DNA from: Rhizophagus clarus
Taxonomy: Eukaryota > Glomeromycota > Glomeromycetes > Glomerales > Glomeraceae
DNA: 64,000 bases
Assembly (NCBI GenBank): GCA_015698045.1
Contig: BLAL01000285.1
Location: forward strand, 2,666,001 to 2,730,000
Direction: 5' to 3'
Part shown: piece by piece, positions 46,717 through 57,929 of the stretch
Position numbering within the stretch: the first letter of the stretch is position 1
Layout of the letters: every line of letters begins with the position of its first letter
Notes under the pieces: generated by a model
Told to the model about the DNA's origin: nothing
Database searches by the model: none
The model's input: the letters and a program-made list of their open reading frames with translations, nothing else
Program-made: the position numbers and the translations under genes

Positions 46717-49702
46717 ATGAGTTTCAAATGCCCCCTTTGTATGCGAATATTCAGTCAACGCTTTGCATATACTCAACACGCCCAAAAATGCTTAAAAAAT
46801 GTAGAAGTAGAAGTAGAAGAAGATGATGATAATAATGATAGTGAAAAATATAGCAGTGAAATGGATACAAGAAGTAATCTAAGTAGTGAATATGAAAATG
46901 ATAAAGTTGAGGTAATTATGTTATTTCAGATTATTCTTTTTAAAGCTCTCAAGAAAAAGCTCAAATTATACTAACTCATTTGGTTTATAATTTTAGGTGG
47001 ATGATGATAATGATGTACAAAATATGTCATTTGACAGTATTGGAAGTGCAATATCAGAGATGAGCCTTGAAGATAGTAACTTTGAAAATATATTAGATTC
47101 ATCTGAAGAGCCTGAAATTTTTGAAGAACCCAAAAATCTCAATACCAAAACTTGCACAGAATTTCCTAATGATGCTTATAAAGATCTAATGTTATTAGTA
47201 ACGAAATATAAAATAAACAATAAAGGTGGTAATGAAATAATACGTTTTTTTAATAAACATTCAAATCTTACAGAATCACCATTACCAAAAAATATCGAAC
47301 AGGGACGAGCATTTATGAATAATATGAAGTTTTCTAATTTAGAATTTAGTAAAGTTCTTATAACAAAACATGAGGATAAAGATTATTTTCTTTATTATCA
47401 AAACTTAATACAGTGCATCAAAAATATCTTAACTGTTCCTGACATAACACAAAATTTTGCGCTATCTTACGAAAACTATGAGGTAAATAGTAAATATTAG
47501 TTAATTCAATAATCTAAATAATATTTATTTTAATTTATTTATATTATTTTATAGTATAATAGAGAAAGTATTTACAGTGAACAAAACACTGGAAAATGGT
47601 GGAAAACTACGCAAGAATCCTTACCTACTGGTTCCAAATTATTATCAATTATTTTATATTCAGATGCAACAACTACAGATACATTAGGAAAAAGTCAATT
47701 GCATCCAATATATATTACATTAGGTAATATCCCAATATGGCGTCGTAATAAACAGGATGCAAAGCAACTTTTGGGATATTTACCAATTTTAGAAGCTGCA
47801 AATAAAGATCTGGTTCGTGATACCTTTCATAAATCTTTACGTCATTTACTAGAACCAATTATTTTATTAAAAGATGGTATAGACCTTTTTATAAATAATG
47901 AAAATACCTGGTTTTATCCTAGAGTTTCAACTATTATTGCAGATTGGCCGGAGGCTGCAAGTTTTTGTTTAGTTTATAAATCCTCCAATTCAAACCTTCC
48001 ATGTCACTCCTGTTTAGTTAAAAGGGAAAATCTTGCAAATATAGACTTATCGGTTAACGATGTAATACTAAGAACTCATGATGAAATGCGTAAACATTTT
48101 GAAAATGATACACAAAGATCTGTTTGCATAGAATCTGTACATAATTTTTTTTGGGATTTACCGTAAGTATGCAAAAGTAGAAATAATTATAATAACATAT
48201 ATATATATTATTTATAAATATTTATATTATCAAGGAATATAAATATCTACTTGGCTACCGTTCCTGACAGAATGCATCATTTAGATTTAGGATTATTTCG
48301 TTATCAAATTATCTTCACGTGCGATATCTTAAAATCGCAACATGTTAATGGTAATAAATTAGTTGAAGAAGTAGATCGCCGTCTAGCAGCAATTCCACGT
48401 TTTCCCGGCATTAAAATTTTTTCCAATGGACTGCAGTCAATTGCAAGATTAACTGCTAGTGAATATCGAAGTTTGATGAAAGTCATGATATTTGTTATTG
48501 ATAATTTATATGATGAAAATAATAACGAAGTAGATAATTTTGTAAATAATGATGATCTTACGAAATTGTACGAATATTGGAATGAAATGTATATTTTAAG
48601 TAGATATGAAGAATTTAGTGAAAGTGACTTGGAGAAATTTAATGTATGTATTAAAATTTTAGTAAAATTGAAAATTTAAATTAAATAAATTAAATTAACA
48701 TTTAAATTTTAGGATGCAATACATAGATGGGCCCGGATGTTTGTCAAGGCTTTTAAATTTGTTTCTCCTTCCAATTTGAAGTTACCTAAATTGCATTCAT
48801 GGGTTTATCATATTATTGACTCAATACGATCTTATGGCGCAATAAATGGCTATACTACAGAAACTTACGAAAGTCTTCACAAATATTTCGTTAAAATACC
48901 CTACCGAATTAGCAATAAAAAAGATGTCGAACCTCAGCTTTTACGAACTGTAAGTATTTGAAAATTTTATTTATTGTATATATTTATTATATTAAGATGG
49001 AAATTAAATTAATAGATAAAACGTCAAGCAATATCTATTAGAATGTCTCAACATTCAGTGAATCCGGCAAAAACACCTCGCACTTGTAAATTTTCTGCAA
49101 GACTCTTTGAATTCTCTTTACAAGATGCAAATACATTTTTTAATGAAAAAAAAGATTCCGTAGACAATAAAATGCAGACTGGTTTTGCTAGATTTATAAG
49201 TTGTCTGGATTCATATCTAGATTTACTTGATGGTTTCACAATTATTGGTGAAACCCGAATAAACATATACGGATCGGTAACACTGGAAAATGGTGCCATA
49301 ATGCGTGCCACAAACAGGTATCATAATAAAGTATGGTTTAGCGACATAGCTATTTCAATGGATTCTGAAGAATCAAATGATTATATATCAGACAAAGGAC
49401 TTTGTTATGGACAGGTATTTTTCCAATTTATGTAATAATTTATTATAAAAGTATTAATAAATATTTATTATTTATAGGCCTTATTGTTAGCAGAAGTATT
49501 AACAGACCCACCGCTAAATCTCGCATTAATTCAATGGTACGATTTTAAATCTAAAAGGAACCCATATTTATATGGATGTCCTCACTTAAAATTGATAGAA
49601 TTATATAACTTTGTAGCTATAGAGTCTATACATGGTGTCGTTCACATAGTACCCCGATTTGATAAACAAAATGAATATTTCGTAAATAAATATATTTTTT
49701 AG
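46717..49702 (+). CDS. Plavaka-type transposase, apparently full length
   Basis: Seven exons counted as: 46717-46911, 46997-47482, 47555-48162, 48235-48643, 48713-48949, 49016-49414, 49478-49702. They join without stops to 852 residues. Starts with a C2H2-like zinc finger, CPLCMRIFSQRFAYTQHAQKC (Cys5, Cys8, His and Cys ligands), then an acidic linker. The catalytic part carries GKWWKTTQESLPTGS, ILYSDATTTD, GKSQLHPIYITLGNIP and PDRMHHLDLGL, which are hallmark blocks of fungal Plavaka transposases (RNase-H-like DDE fold, CACTA supergroup). SDATTTD and PDRMHHLDLG hold likely catalytic aspartates. It would cut at the CATCAGG ends of its element. ATG choice: first Met before the zinc finger. The foldback and TTACAGCC repeats lie just upstream. 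Confidence 0.92.
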
Positions 49703-49794
49703 TCACTTGATATAGGAGTTTTGATTTATTTTAATAAAATTATATCCTTAAAAGAATTTATGGTCACGTTTTGCATATCATAAATAAAATGCAG

Positions 49795-50045
49795 ATTTAT
49801 TTATTTAATTATTAACAACGCGGGTGTGACATAAATAAATCGTGACTGAAATTTGTGTTCAATTTGTGTTGATAATTCTGGTAAAAAATTATTAATTTTG
49901 GCCAAATTTCGTTAAATTTGTTAAATTTGTGTTGAATTTGTGTTGAATTTGTGTTGCGTAATTTTTTATTTATCACAAGGGGATGATATTTAGTAATTGT
50001 ATGTACGATGTACAAGATTTTTTTTATGATTTTTTTAAGAAATGT
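49795..50045. repeat. Inner long inverted repeat, right arm
   Basis: Reverse complement of 43,856-44,090 with about 90% visible identity. The same sequence is also present at 27,666-27,768 in the old copy. Confidence 0.85.
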
Positions 50046-50390
50046 ACGCAAAATATTTAATTATTTTTAATTAAATTGATTAAAAAAAATTAATTTTTTT
50101 AAGAAATGTATGCGAAATATTTAAAATTCAATAGAATGTGCTAATAATAAATTGTTTTATTTTTAAATATGATATATTGATATTTATATTTAAAACAATT
50201 AAACATGTACATGATTTAATTAATATGTTTAATGATGAAAAGTGTAATAAATTAAATTTAATTGAAACGAGAAATAAAATCAAACCAAAGAGGTATTGTT
50301 CAAATTTTATTTAAAGTGACATTTTACGACTTTCTTTCAAATTTTTACTCATCCCAAAATCAAATTATAAAAATCAAATCTAAACTAATA

Positions 50391-51014
50391 ATGCCTCGCC
50401 ACACACGTTCACGTCGTTCCCACTATAACGTCCATTGGAACTGGGCTATGATGGACGAACTTGTTGACATACGCTGAGACAGAAACCGCGCCTACCACAA
50501 TATTAATGGTAGAAGCCGCTATGATTTTTGGGACTCTGTTGCCAATAGGTTCATATGACTAATATCTATAATTTCTTTAAGAAAGAATTTAAATTCAAAT
50601 TAACCAATCCATTTAATTGAATCAGAATAAATAGAATATTTCGAACGAGGGTTTCTGGGCAACAGTGCAGCCAAAAGTGGAGGAACCTCGTCAGGGATTA
50701 CCATGTAAGTAAATAAATAAAATTACATTCATATAAATTAAATGTATTTATCGAATATTCAACTGATTTTGATATTTAGAACTATGTCCTTTATCGTAAT
50801 GGTAACCCTGGGCGGCGGCTGTGGACGCGTACCGGCCAAAGATATTATCGCGAATTTAGAACGAGATTTTGGGAGAGGCCGGGTAATTATACTATAATAA
50901 AATTTATAATTAATATTTACGTTCATGTTTTAAATTTGATAAATTTGATCAATTTTAGTCACGCGTGACGATCGTAGGAGAAGGAGAAACTTACCTACGT
51001 ATCGTAGAAGATAA
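50391..51014 (+). pseudogene. Myb/SANT-like DNA-binding protein, one internal TGA
   Basis: Exons 50391-50548, 50635-50704, 50780-50882, 50959-51014 join to 128 residues. Reads MPRHTRSRRSHYNVHWNWAM...DFWDSVANR, then QQCSQKWRNLVRDYH, NYVLYRNGNPGRRLW, RFWERP and a very basic tail (RDDRRRRRN). The spaced tryptophans and the C-x-QKWRNL helix resemble trihelix/Myb-SANT domains that bind transposon ends. TGA at 50475-50477 follows ELVDIR and fits CGA-to-TGA. The first donor (GTTCAT) is weak, so that splice is uncertain. Confidence 0.55.
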
Positions 51015-51414
51015 TTATTTTTATTTTTTTATTATTTATTAAGTGAGTAGCTAGGCCCAGTCCGTACCAAATATCGGCTGGAGACTCACGTTTTTTTTGG
51101 GCTGTGACTGATACTGACGTCCACGCCGTACAGCCTGGGTACTATTTTATAAAATAGTAGCGAACAAGTATCAAATGTGTATTTTTTTATTAAGTTATAA
51201 TAAAAATTAGAATTTACTTTAATTTTAACATAAAAATTGTAAATAATAAAAAATTCGTAAATAAAAATAAATTTGTTTTCCCAAACTTAAAAAAAAAGGT
51301 GTTTATATAAAAGAAAAGGTGTTTATATTATTTTTGATTATTCAATAGTATCACATGCCCCTTGTATACGTTCTACTGCATACGCAGCTTTAACGATCGA
51401 ATAGTAATATTAAA

Positions 51415-51965
51415 TTTTCGAAATATTTTAACCGTAATATTACGCAGGTTTACAGTCTCGTAAATTTTCGAAATATTTTAACCGTAATATTACGCAGGTT
51501 TACAGTCTCGTAAATTTTCGAAATATTTCAACCGTAATATTACGCAGGTTTACAGTCTCGTAAATTTTCGAAATATTTCAACCGTAATATTACGCAGGTT
51601 TACAGTCTCGTAAATTTTCGAAATATTTTAACCGTAATATTACGCAGGTTTACAGTCTCGTAAATTTTCGAAATATTTTAACTGGAATATTACGCAGGTT
51701 TACAGTCTCGTAAATTTTCGAAATATTTTAACCGTAATATTACGCAGGTTTACAGTCTCGTAAATTTTCGAAATATTTTAACCGTAATATTACGCAGGTT
51801 TACAGTCTCGTAAATTTTCGAAATATTTCAACCGTAATATTACGCAGGTTTACAGTCTCGTAAATTTTCGAAATATTTTAACCGTAATATTACGCAGGTT
51901 TACAGTCTCGTAAATTTTCGAAATATTTCAACCGTAATATTACGCAGGTTTACAGTTTCGTAAAT
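51415..51965. repeat. 50-bp satellite, about 11 copies
   Basis: Unit CGTAAATTTTCGAAATATTT + TAACCGTAATATTACGCAGG + TTTACAGTCT, nearly invariant apart from TTTTA/TTTCA. Contains the palindrome ATTTTCGAAATAT. It continues as diverged copies to 52,150. Likely subterminal transposase-binding repeats. Confidence 0.95.
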
Positions 51966-52171
51966 TTGCAGAATATTTTGACCGTAATATTGCGTAAATC
52001 TTACGATATTGAAAACTTGCGTAATATTTTGACCGTAATATCACATAAATCTTACGAAATTGTAAACTTATGTAATATTTCGAAATTTTTCGAAATATTA
52101 TGCCATAAACTTTCGTAAACTTACAAAATCGTAAACTTACGCAATTTTTCGCCCTATAAAATTTCCTGATG

Positions 52172-52500
52172 TAGGCAAGAGTAAAGAGGATACTGTCTTA
52201 GACCATTAATATTCCACATAGTTAAGGTGAACAATTCATTAAGAGCCATAATGTAGTCATCATACTTCTCAAAATCTAACAACCCTTTTTCTTTATTTAT
52301 TTGAGTAGTTTTAAATAATTTAACGTTCTGATCTTTCAGAAATATGTGACTATTAGCATGGTCCTAGAGCTGCTGTGTAAAAAATTCTTTAAGGACGGTA
52401 GTTTTAAATAATTTAACGTTCTGATTTTTCAGAAATGTGTGACTATAGCATGGTCCTAGAGCTGCTGTGTAAAAAATTCTTTAAGGACGTTACATAAAGT
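52172..52500 (-). pseudogene. Non-LTR-retrotransposon-like frame, split by the 9.8-kb element
   Basis: Reverse strand reads LKEFFTQQL-*-DHANSHIFLKDQNVKLFKTTQ, then DYIMALNELFTLTMWNINGLR. WNINGL is like the start of the endonuclease domain of non-LTR elements. After the 9.8-kb element the frame goes on at 42,373 (RRRTCIFCHDNLKNLL). The TAG fits a Gln codon. Family call is tentative. Confidence 0.4.
52305..52489. repeat. 93-bp direct tandem duplication
   Basis: Two copies of a block running from GTAGTTTTAAATAATTTAAC to AATTCTTTAAGGACG, differing at about three positions, inside the non-LTR-like frame. Confidence 0.95.
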
Positions 52501-53280
52501 TTAATAATACTAATAAAAGAAAAAATAATTTTAAAACGAATTAAAAATTACAGTGTAATGTGATATATTAACTGTATTATGATAATCCTTTTTACTTTTT
52601 TTTTCAAAGTTTTCATATTCTCTTTCACTTTTTCACTTTCACTATCTATTGCTTCTTTTTTCTCTTTCATTTTTTCCTACTTATCAGTTTTTCTTCTTTC
52701 ACATTTACCTTTCTATTCTTCCTTTTTTTTGGATTTCCTTTTTTTAAACACTCTTTTAGAGATGCAATCTGTGATCTGAGGATTCAGATAATCTAATCAT
52801 CCATCTAATTCAGCACAGATGAATTTGGATTGATTTGGATAGATTATGAATAATCTGTATAATCTGATTTATTTATAAAAATTAATTTTTAATAATAAAT
52901 TTTAAAAAATTGAAAAACAAATTGAAAAAAATTTATTTCTTTATTAAAATAGATTGAAAAAATTAATTTTTCTAATAAAAATATTAAAAAAATTAATTTT
53001 TGAAATAAAAAAAAACTGGTATATTTAATATATAAAAAAATGCCAAAATATTTTTTATATTTAATTATCAATTTTAGTATTTTTTTGTAATTTTATATAT
53101 AAAAAAATGCTGAAAAATTGTTAGTTTTAGCATAAAAATGCTGGAACCAATAGTTCTGATACATTTTACATATAAAAATAAAAAAAAAATACCAGAACTA
53201 TTAGTATATATATAAAAATGAAAAAAAATACTGAAACTTACAGTTCTGGCATTTTATCTGTAATGTTGATTAAAAAACGC
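52500..53280. other. AT-rich intergenic with pyrimidine tract and palindromic motif
   Basis: A TTC/CTT-rich pyrimidine tract at 52,580-52,745, then GGAACCAATAGTTCTG-like palindromic repeats at 53,145-53,290. No gene. Confidence 0.5.
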
Positions 53281-53289
53281 TGAAACTAC

Positions 53290-54071
53290 AGTTCTGGCTT
53301 TAACAATTTTTTCATTATTAAAAATGATTATTAAAAATGATTAAGAAAATCAGTTTAAATATTTTTATTATTAAAAAACGATTAAGAAAAATTATTTTTT
53401 TATTACTTTGTTATTAAAAACAATTAAGAAAAATCATTTTTTTTATTATATTTATTATTAAAAAATGATTAAGAAAAATCATTTTTTTATTACTTAGTTA
53501 TTAAAAATAATTAAGAAAAATCATTTTTTTTATTATGTTTATTATTAAAAATGATTAAGAAAAATTATTTTTTTTCTATTATTAAAATAAATTATTATTA
53601 TTAAAATAATTAAGAAAAATCATTTTTTTTAATATTTTGTTATTAAAAATGATTAAGAAAAATCATTTTTTTTATTACTTTATTATTAAAAACGATTAAG
53701 AAAAATTTTTTTTAATATTGTTATTAAAAATGATTAAGAAAAATTATTTTTTTTTAATATTTTCATTAAAAATTTTATTAAAACTGATTAAGAAAAATCA
53801 TTTTTTTTTAACATTTTTATTAAAACTGATTAAAAAAAATCATTTTTTTTATTACTTTATTATTAAAACAATTAAAAAAACTTGTTTTTAATATTTTTAT
53901 TAAAATGATTAAGAAAAATTATTTTTTTATTATTTTTGTTATATAAAACAATTAAAAAAATTGCTTTTAAATATACTTATTATTAAACAACAATTAAGAA
54001 AAATTATTTTTTAAATATTTTTATTATTAAAAAGCAATTAAGAAAAATCATTTTTTTTTATTACTTTATTA
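53290..54071. repeat. Simple tandem array (AATGATTAAGAAAAATCATT), left half
   Basis: Units of about 40-45 bp: TTATTATTAAAAATGATTAAGAAAAATCATTTTTTT. Each holds a small hairpin AATGATT...AATCATT. The array continues at 56,448-56,945 and was split by the element between. Confidence 0.85.
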
Positions 54072-54659
54072 CATTAGTCAAAAAAGGACAATTCAGCCTA
54101 AATTTGACCAGGTCAAATATAGGTCGAATGATGATCTAACCTATGTCAAATTGAGGCCGATTTTTTTGGCGTATTTAAGGTGCCAATCGTTTCAAATTTG
54201 GAAAGCAAAATTTGACCTATATTAGGACATTTACATATTTATTCGACCTAAAAAAAAATTATATTCGACTACTATATATAATCTGAATATTATTGATAAA
54301 TAGGTCAAACTAGAGATTTTTTAAGGCCGAATAATAGTAGTTTTATTAACATTTATTTATAGCTACATTTTATTAATAGTTACATATTATACATATAAAA
54401 TTCTATCTAATATCTATCTATATATTATCATTCTCATTCATCCATCCGTCCACCATCCATCTACAACCACTATCTATTAAAACCCATGTGACAAAGAAAC
54501 GTGTTTATAGTTCAAAGCCAAACCAATTTTCTAAAAAAAAAATGGAAAGAAAAAAAATGTTAACATTTTTTAGGTAAAAATTGAAGGCTGTTGATGGTGG
54601 CCTAAGGTATACCTACATAGAGCTTTATGATCGCTTTTTTTGAGACTATTCTTTTATGA

Positions 54660-56000
54660 ACCTTTATCTGGTTTCAGTAAAGCTGATTTTCCTATAAAAA
54701 GAAAAAAAATGAATATTAGTATAATATTCGTTGAAATAATACGAAAAAATTAAAAAACATTTTTACCTGCAGGTATTCCATCAAAGACTTGAGAAATTAT
54801 CTAAAAAAAATGATCAATGAGTAATGATCGTTAAAATAAAAGTGAAAAAAAAATCACTTTTTTACTTACTAAAATCCAAGTCCAAACTTTCGAGATAATC
54901 ACTACTGAATCGCCTAAAAAAAAGAAATAAAATAAAACGAATTGTTAGCAATAGTTTGTTAAAATAAAAGCGAAAAGAAAAATTTGTTTTTTTTCATTTA
55001 CCAATATCCAATCGATCCCAAGAGAAACTTAAAAACTGCCTAAAAAAAAAGAAAATAAAAGCGAACGTTAGCAATGTTCGTTAAATTACAAAAAAAAATT
55101 ATTATTTTTTTTTACTTTGCCGAATACTGCATCCAAATGTTCGAGAAACTGGTTATCTAAAAAAGAATAATAACGAAATATTAATAATCATTGCGAAAAG
55201 AAACAAAAAAAGGACGTTTGTCTACTGGATTGCTTACTGAATTTCCACCGTCCAATTTCTCACTGAGATCCTATGTGTTCTTTATTTATACGCCAAGAAT
55301 CTAAAGAACTAATCGCCTAAAAAAAAGAAAAAAAAAAAGAATTTAAGTATAGTTTCATTAAAGAAGGAACTAAAAAAATTAATTAAAAAAAATAAGAATC
55401 TCATCAAAATTCCAAGTCTAGAGGTCAGTTTCCTATAGAAAAAAAGACAAACCATAAGTTTCGTTAGAAAAAAAAAAGAAAATGATTAAAAAAAAACAAA
55501 CTTAACCGTCAAAATTTCACATAAGGTTCAGTTTTCTAAAAGAAAGAAAAATGAAATGTAAGTTTTGTTAAGGAGTAATTAAAAGAAGCTCTTCGTATCC
55601 AAAGGTCAGTCGCCTAAAAAAGAAAGAAAACTGAATGTTAAGCGATGTTTTATTAAATCAAATAATACAAAAACCACTCTCCTTTCCCCTCTCACTGAAA
55701 TGCTCCAAAGAGTTGAAGAGCCGCAAAAAAAGAAATAACTCAACAAGTTACAGACATCCGGATATCCCGAAGAGCCAACCAGTTGTCTACAAAAGAAAAA
55801 AATAAACTATTAACAAAGTTCGTTAAAAAATTAAAGAAAAATAAGTTCTTCTACCAAGTTCCAAGGAAGAGATCTGAGAGAACGCCTAAAAAAAAGAAAG
55901 AAAATGAACTGTTAGAAACCATTTGTTAAATAAAAGTAATTGGGAGAAAAAAAGAAAAACTTACTTGAAGTTTCGTGTCTAAAAAGACTGAAATAACTAC
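54660..56000 (-). repeat. Tandem array B: about 12 mini-exon/intron units
   Basis: Read on the reverse strand, blocks of 24-45 nt such as GCGATTCAGTAGTGATTATC... lie between TTTTTTTTAG and GTAAGT, GTAAATG or GTAAAAA. Most begin GCG/GAA/ATA and include a TyTCnArG core. The introns carry AACGATCATTACTCATTG-like palindromes, as in array A. Several units have lost donor or acceptor. Confidence 0.6.
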
Positions 56001-56034
56001 GTAAAAATTAGACGTTTCGTAAAGGTTTTTTTTG

Positions 56035-56220
56035 AGAAAAGTGGGAAAAGAGAAAGAGGGGAAAAGGGAAAGGAAAAGGAAAAGACGAAAGGAAGGGAAA
56101 AGATGAAAGAAAGGAGAAAGATAAAGGACAGGAAAGGACAAAAGGATGTGAAAAACGAAAGAGAGGGGAGGGCAAGGAAAAAGAGAATGGCGAAGAAAAA
56201 AAGAAAAGAGTTTCGTTAAA
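56035..56220 (+). other. Polypurine tract
   Basis: About 185 bp almost entirely A and G (GGGAAAAGGGAAAGGAAAAG and similar), lying just upstream of array B in its reading direction. It could form triplex DNA or act as a promoter element. Confidence 0.8.
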
Positions 56221-56447
56221 AGTTTAAAAAAAGCATAAAGATCTTTTTTTTAAACTTTGATTATGTGATACGTGATGCAAGTTCACGCGACACACAATTA
56301 ATATTAGATTTGACTATGATTTAACAAAGGTCGAATATATGTATAATTATTGATCATTACTAATTATGGTCAAATAATTTTAATTTTGGTTGAATATAAG
56401 CCAAATTTTATTAAGGCCGAATATTCCTTTTTCGACTAGTGTTATTA

Positions 56448-56945
56448 AAACAATTAAGAAAATTCTTTTTTTATTATTTTTATTATTAAAAATAATTAAG
56501 AAAATTCATTTTTTTTAATATTTTTGTTATTAAAAATGATTAAGAAAATTCATTTTTTTTAATATTTTTGTTATTAAAAATGATTAAGAAAATCTGTTTT
56601 TTAAATATTTTTGTTATTAAAAATGATTAAAAAAATCTGTTTTTTAAATATTTTTGTTATTAAAAATGATTAAAAAAATCATTTTTTTAATATTTTTATT
56701 ATTAAAAACGATTAAGAAAAATCATTTTTTTTATTACTTTATTATTAAAAACAATTAAGAAAATCATTTTTTTTAATATTTTTGTTATTAAAAACAATTT
56801 AGAAAAATTATTTTTTAAATATTTTTATTATTAAAAACGATTAAGAAAAATCATTTTTTTTATTATTTTTATTATTAAAAATGATTAAAAAAAATTGTTT
56901 TTTATTTTTTATTATTAAAAATGATTAATAAAATCATTATGAAAG
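56448..56945. repeat. Simple tandem array, right half
   Basis: Same unit as 53,290-54,071, separated from it by the CACTA-ended element. Confidence 0.85.
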
Positions 56946-57929
56946 ATTGTCATTACTAGCATTTTTTCATGCTGACTTAATAATTATATCAATTTTTTTT
57001 ATATATACAGAAGTCAAGGCAATTACTCAACCCTACCTGATCTGTTTAGAGCTCTAAAACTAATAATTCTAGCACATTTCATACATGTAAAAATAAAAAA
57101 AATACCAGAACTAATAGTTCTAATGCATTTACATTTAAAAATAAAAAAAATTCTAAAACTATATAATTTGGCATTTTTTTTTATATTTATTTGACCCAAA
57201 TATATATTACATCAACAGTCAGATCAGATAGTTAACTAACACTGACATGACTTAAGTTTGAGTTATAAATTTGATGACCTGACTCAAATATTTTATTTTT
57301 TGTAAAAAAAAATTCTGGATTAATCTGAAATCTGTCAGATAAATCTAAATTGATCTAAATCAGATCACATATCATAAAATCTCATCTGGATCATATTATT
57401 ATACTCTTTTAATCTCCTTATTTATGACATTCAATTTCAGTTAACCTTTTACTATTGGATTTCTTTGAATTTAGTATTGTGATAAATTTTATTTTTAATT
57501 TTTTTCAGTTACTTTTTATTTAATGAATTTTACTAACAATTTGTTTATACAGTTATTTTATTTTTAGGTTTTGCTGTTTCTCAAAATAAAATGTATTTAT
57601 TTTATTTTGTTTTATTAATTTCTTTTTAATATCTTCATTACTAACAATTATTCTTTTTAGATTTTGATACTTCTTTATTTAGGTTTTAATAAATTCTGAA
57701 CATGAGAATTTTCAAATATGCTTAATAAAAAAAACAAAAATTTTAACATTATTGTTAGTAAATCTTAGCAAACTGATTATTTTTTTATCTCTTTTTTTTA
57801 AACGGTCTAAAACATATAAACTTAAAAATTTAGATGTGCCTGGAACATTGATTTCAGTAGAACTCTAAAGCATTTTTTTTTAAAAAAAATTTATTTTTAT
57901 GAAATACAACTTACTAATCATGTTTTACT

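Larger units (their letters stand above)
42376..52171 (+). mobile_element. 9.8-kb Plavaka-type (CACTA-related) DNA transposon
   Basis: Ends CATCAGGAAATTTTATAGTG and, inverted, CATCAGGAAATTTTATAGGG, with TA at 42374-42375 and 52172-52173. The left 400 bp and right 750 bp are packed with TTTCGTAA/TTTCGAAATA repeats, the subterminal arrays expected of CACTA-group elements. It carries three genes: a reverse coiled-coil protein, a full-length transposase and a SANT-like gene. Removing the element plus one TA joins the flanks into one open frame, confirming the ends. The intact transposase suggests it is young and possibly active. Confidence 0.88.
54072..56441. mobile_element. 2.4-kb CACTA-ended non-autonomous element
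   Basis: Left end CATTAGTCAAAAAAGGAC, right end inverted CACTAGTCGAAAAAGGA, so CAYTA...TAGTG as in CACTA elements. Flanked by TTATTA on both sides (at least the 3-bp TTA expected; the longer match may be chance in the repeat array). It splits the simple tandem array. Subterminal AGGTCGAAT / GGCCGAATA repeats on both sides. No transposase; the inside holds mini-exon array B. Confidence 0.75.

Noticed and set aside
51415-51965. CRISPR-like array (regular 50-bp units)
   Set aside because: Units are contiguous and identical with no unique spacers, in a eukaryotic transposon end. It is a satellite.
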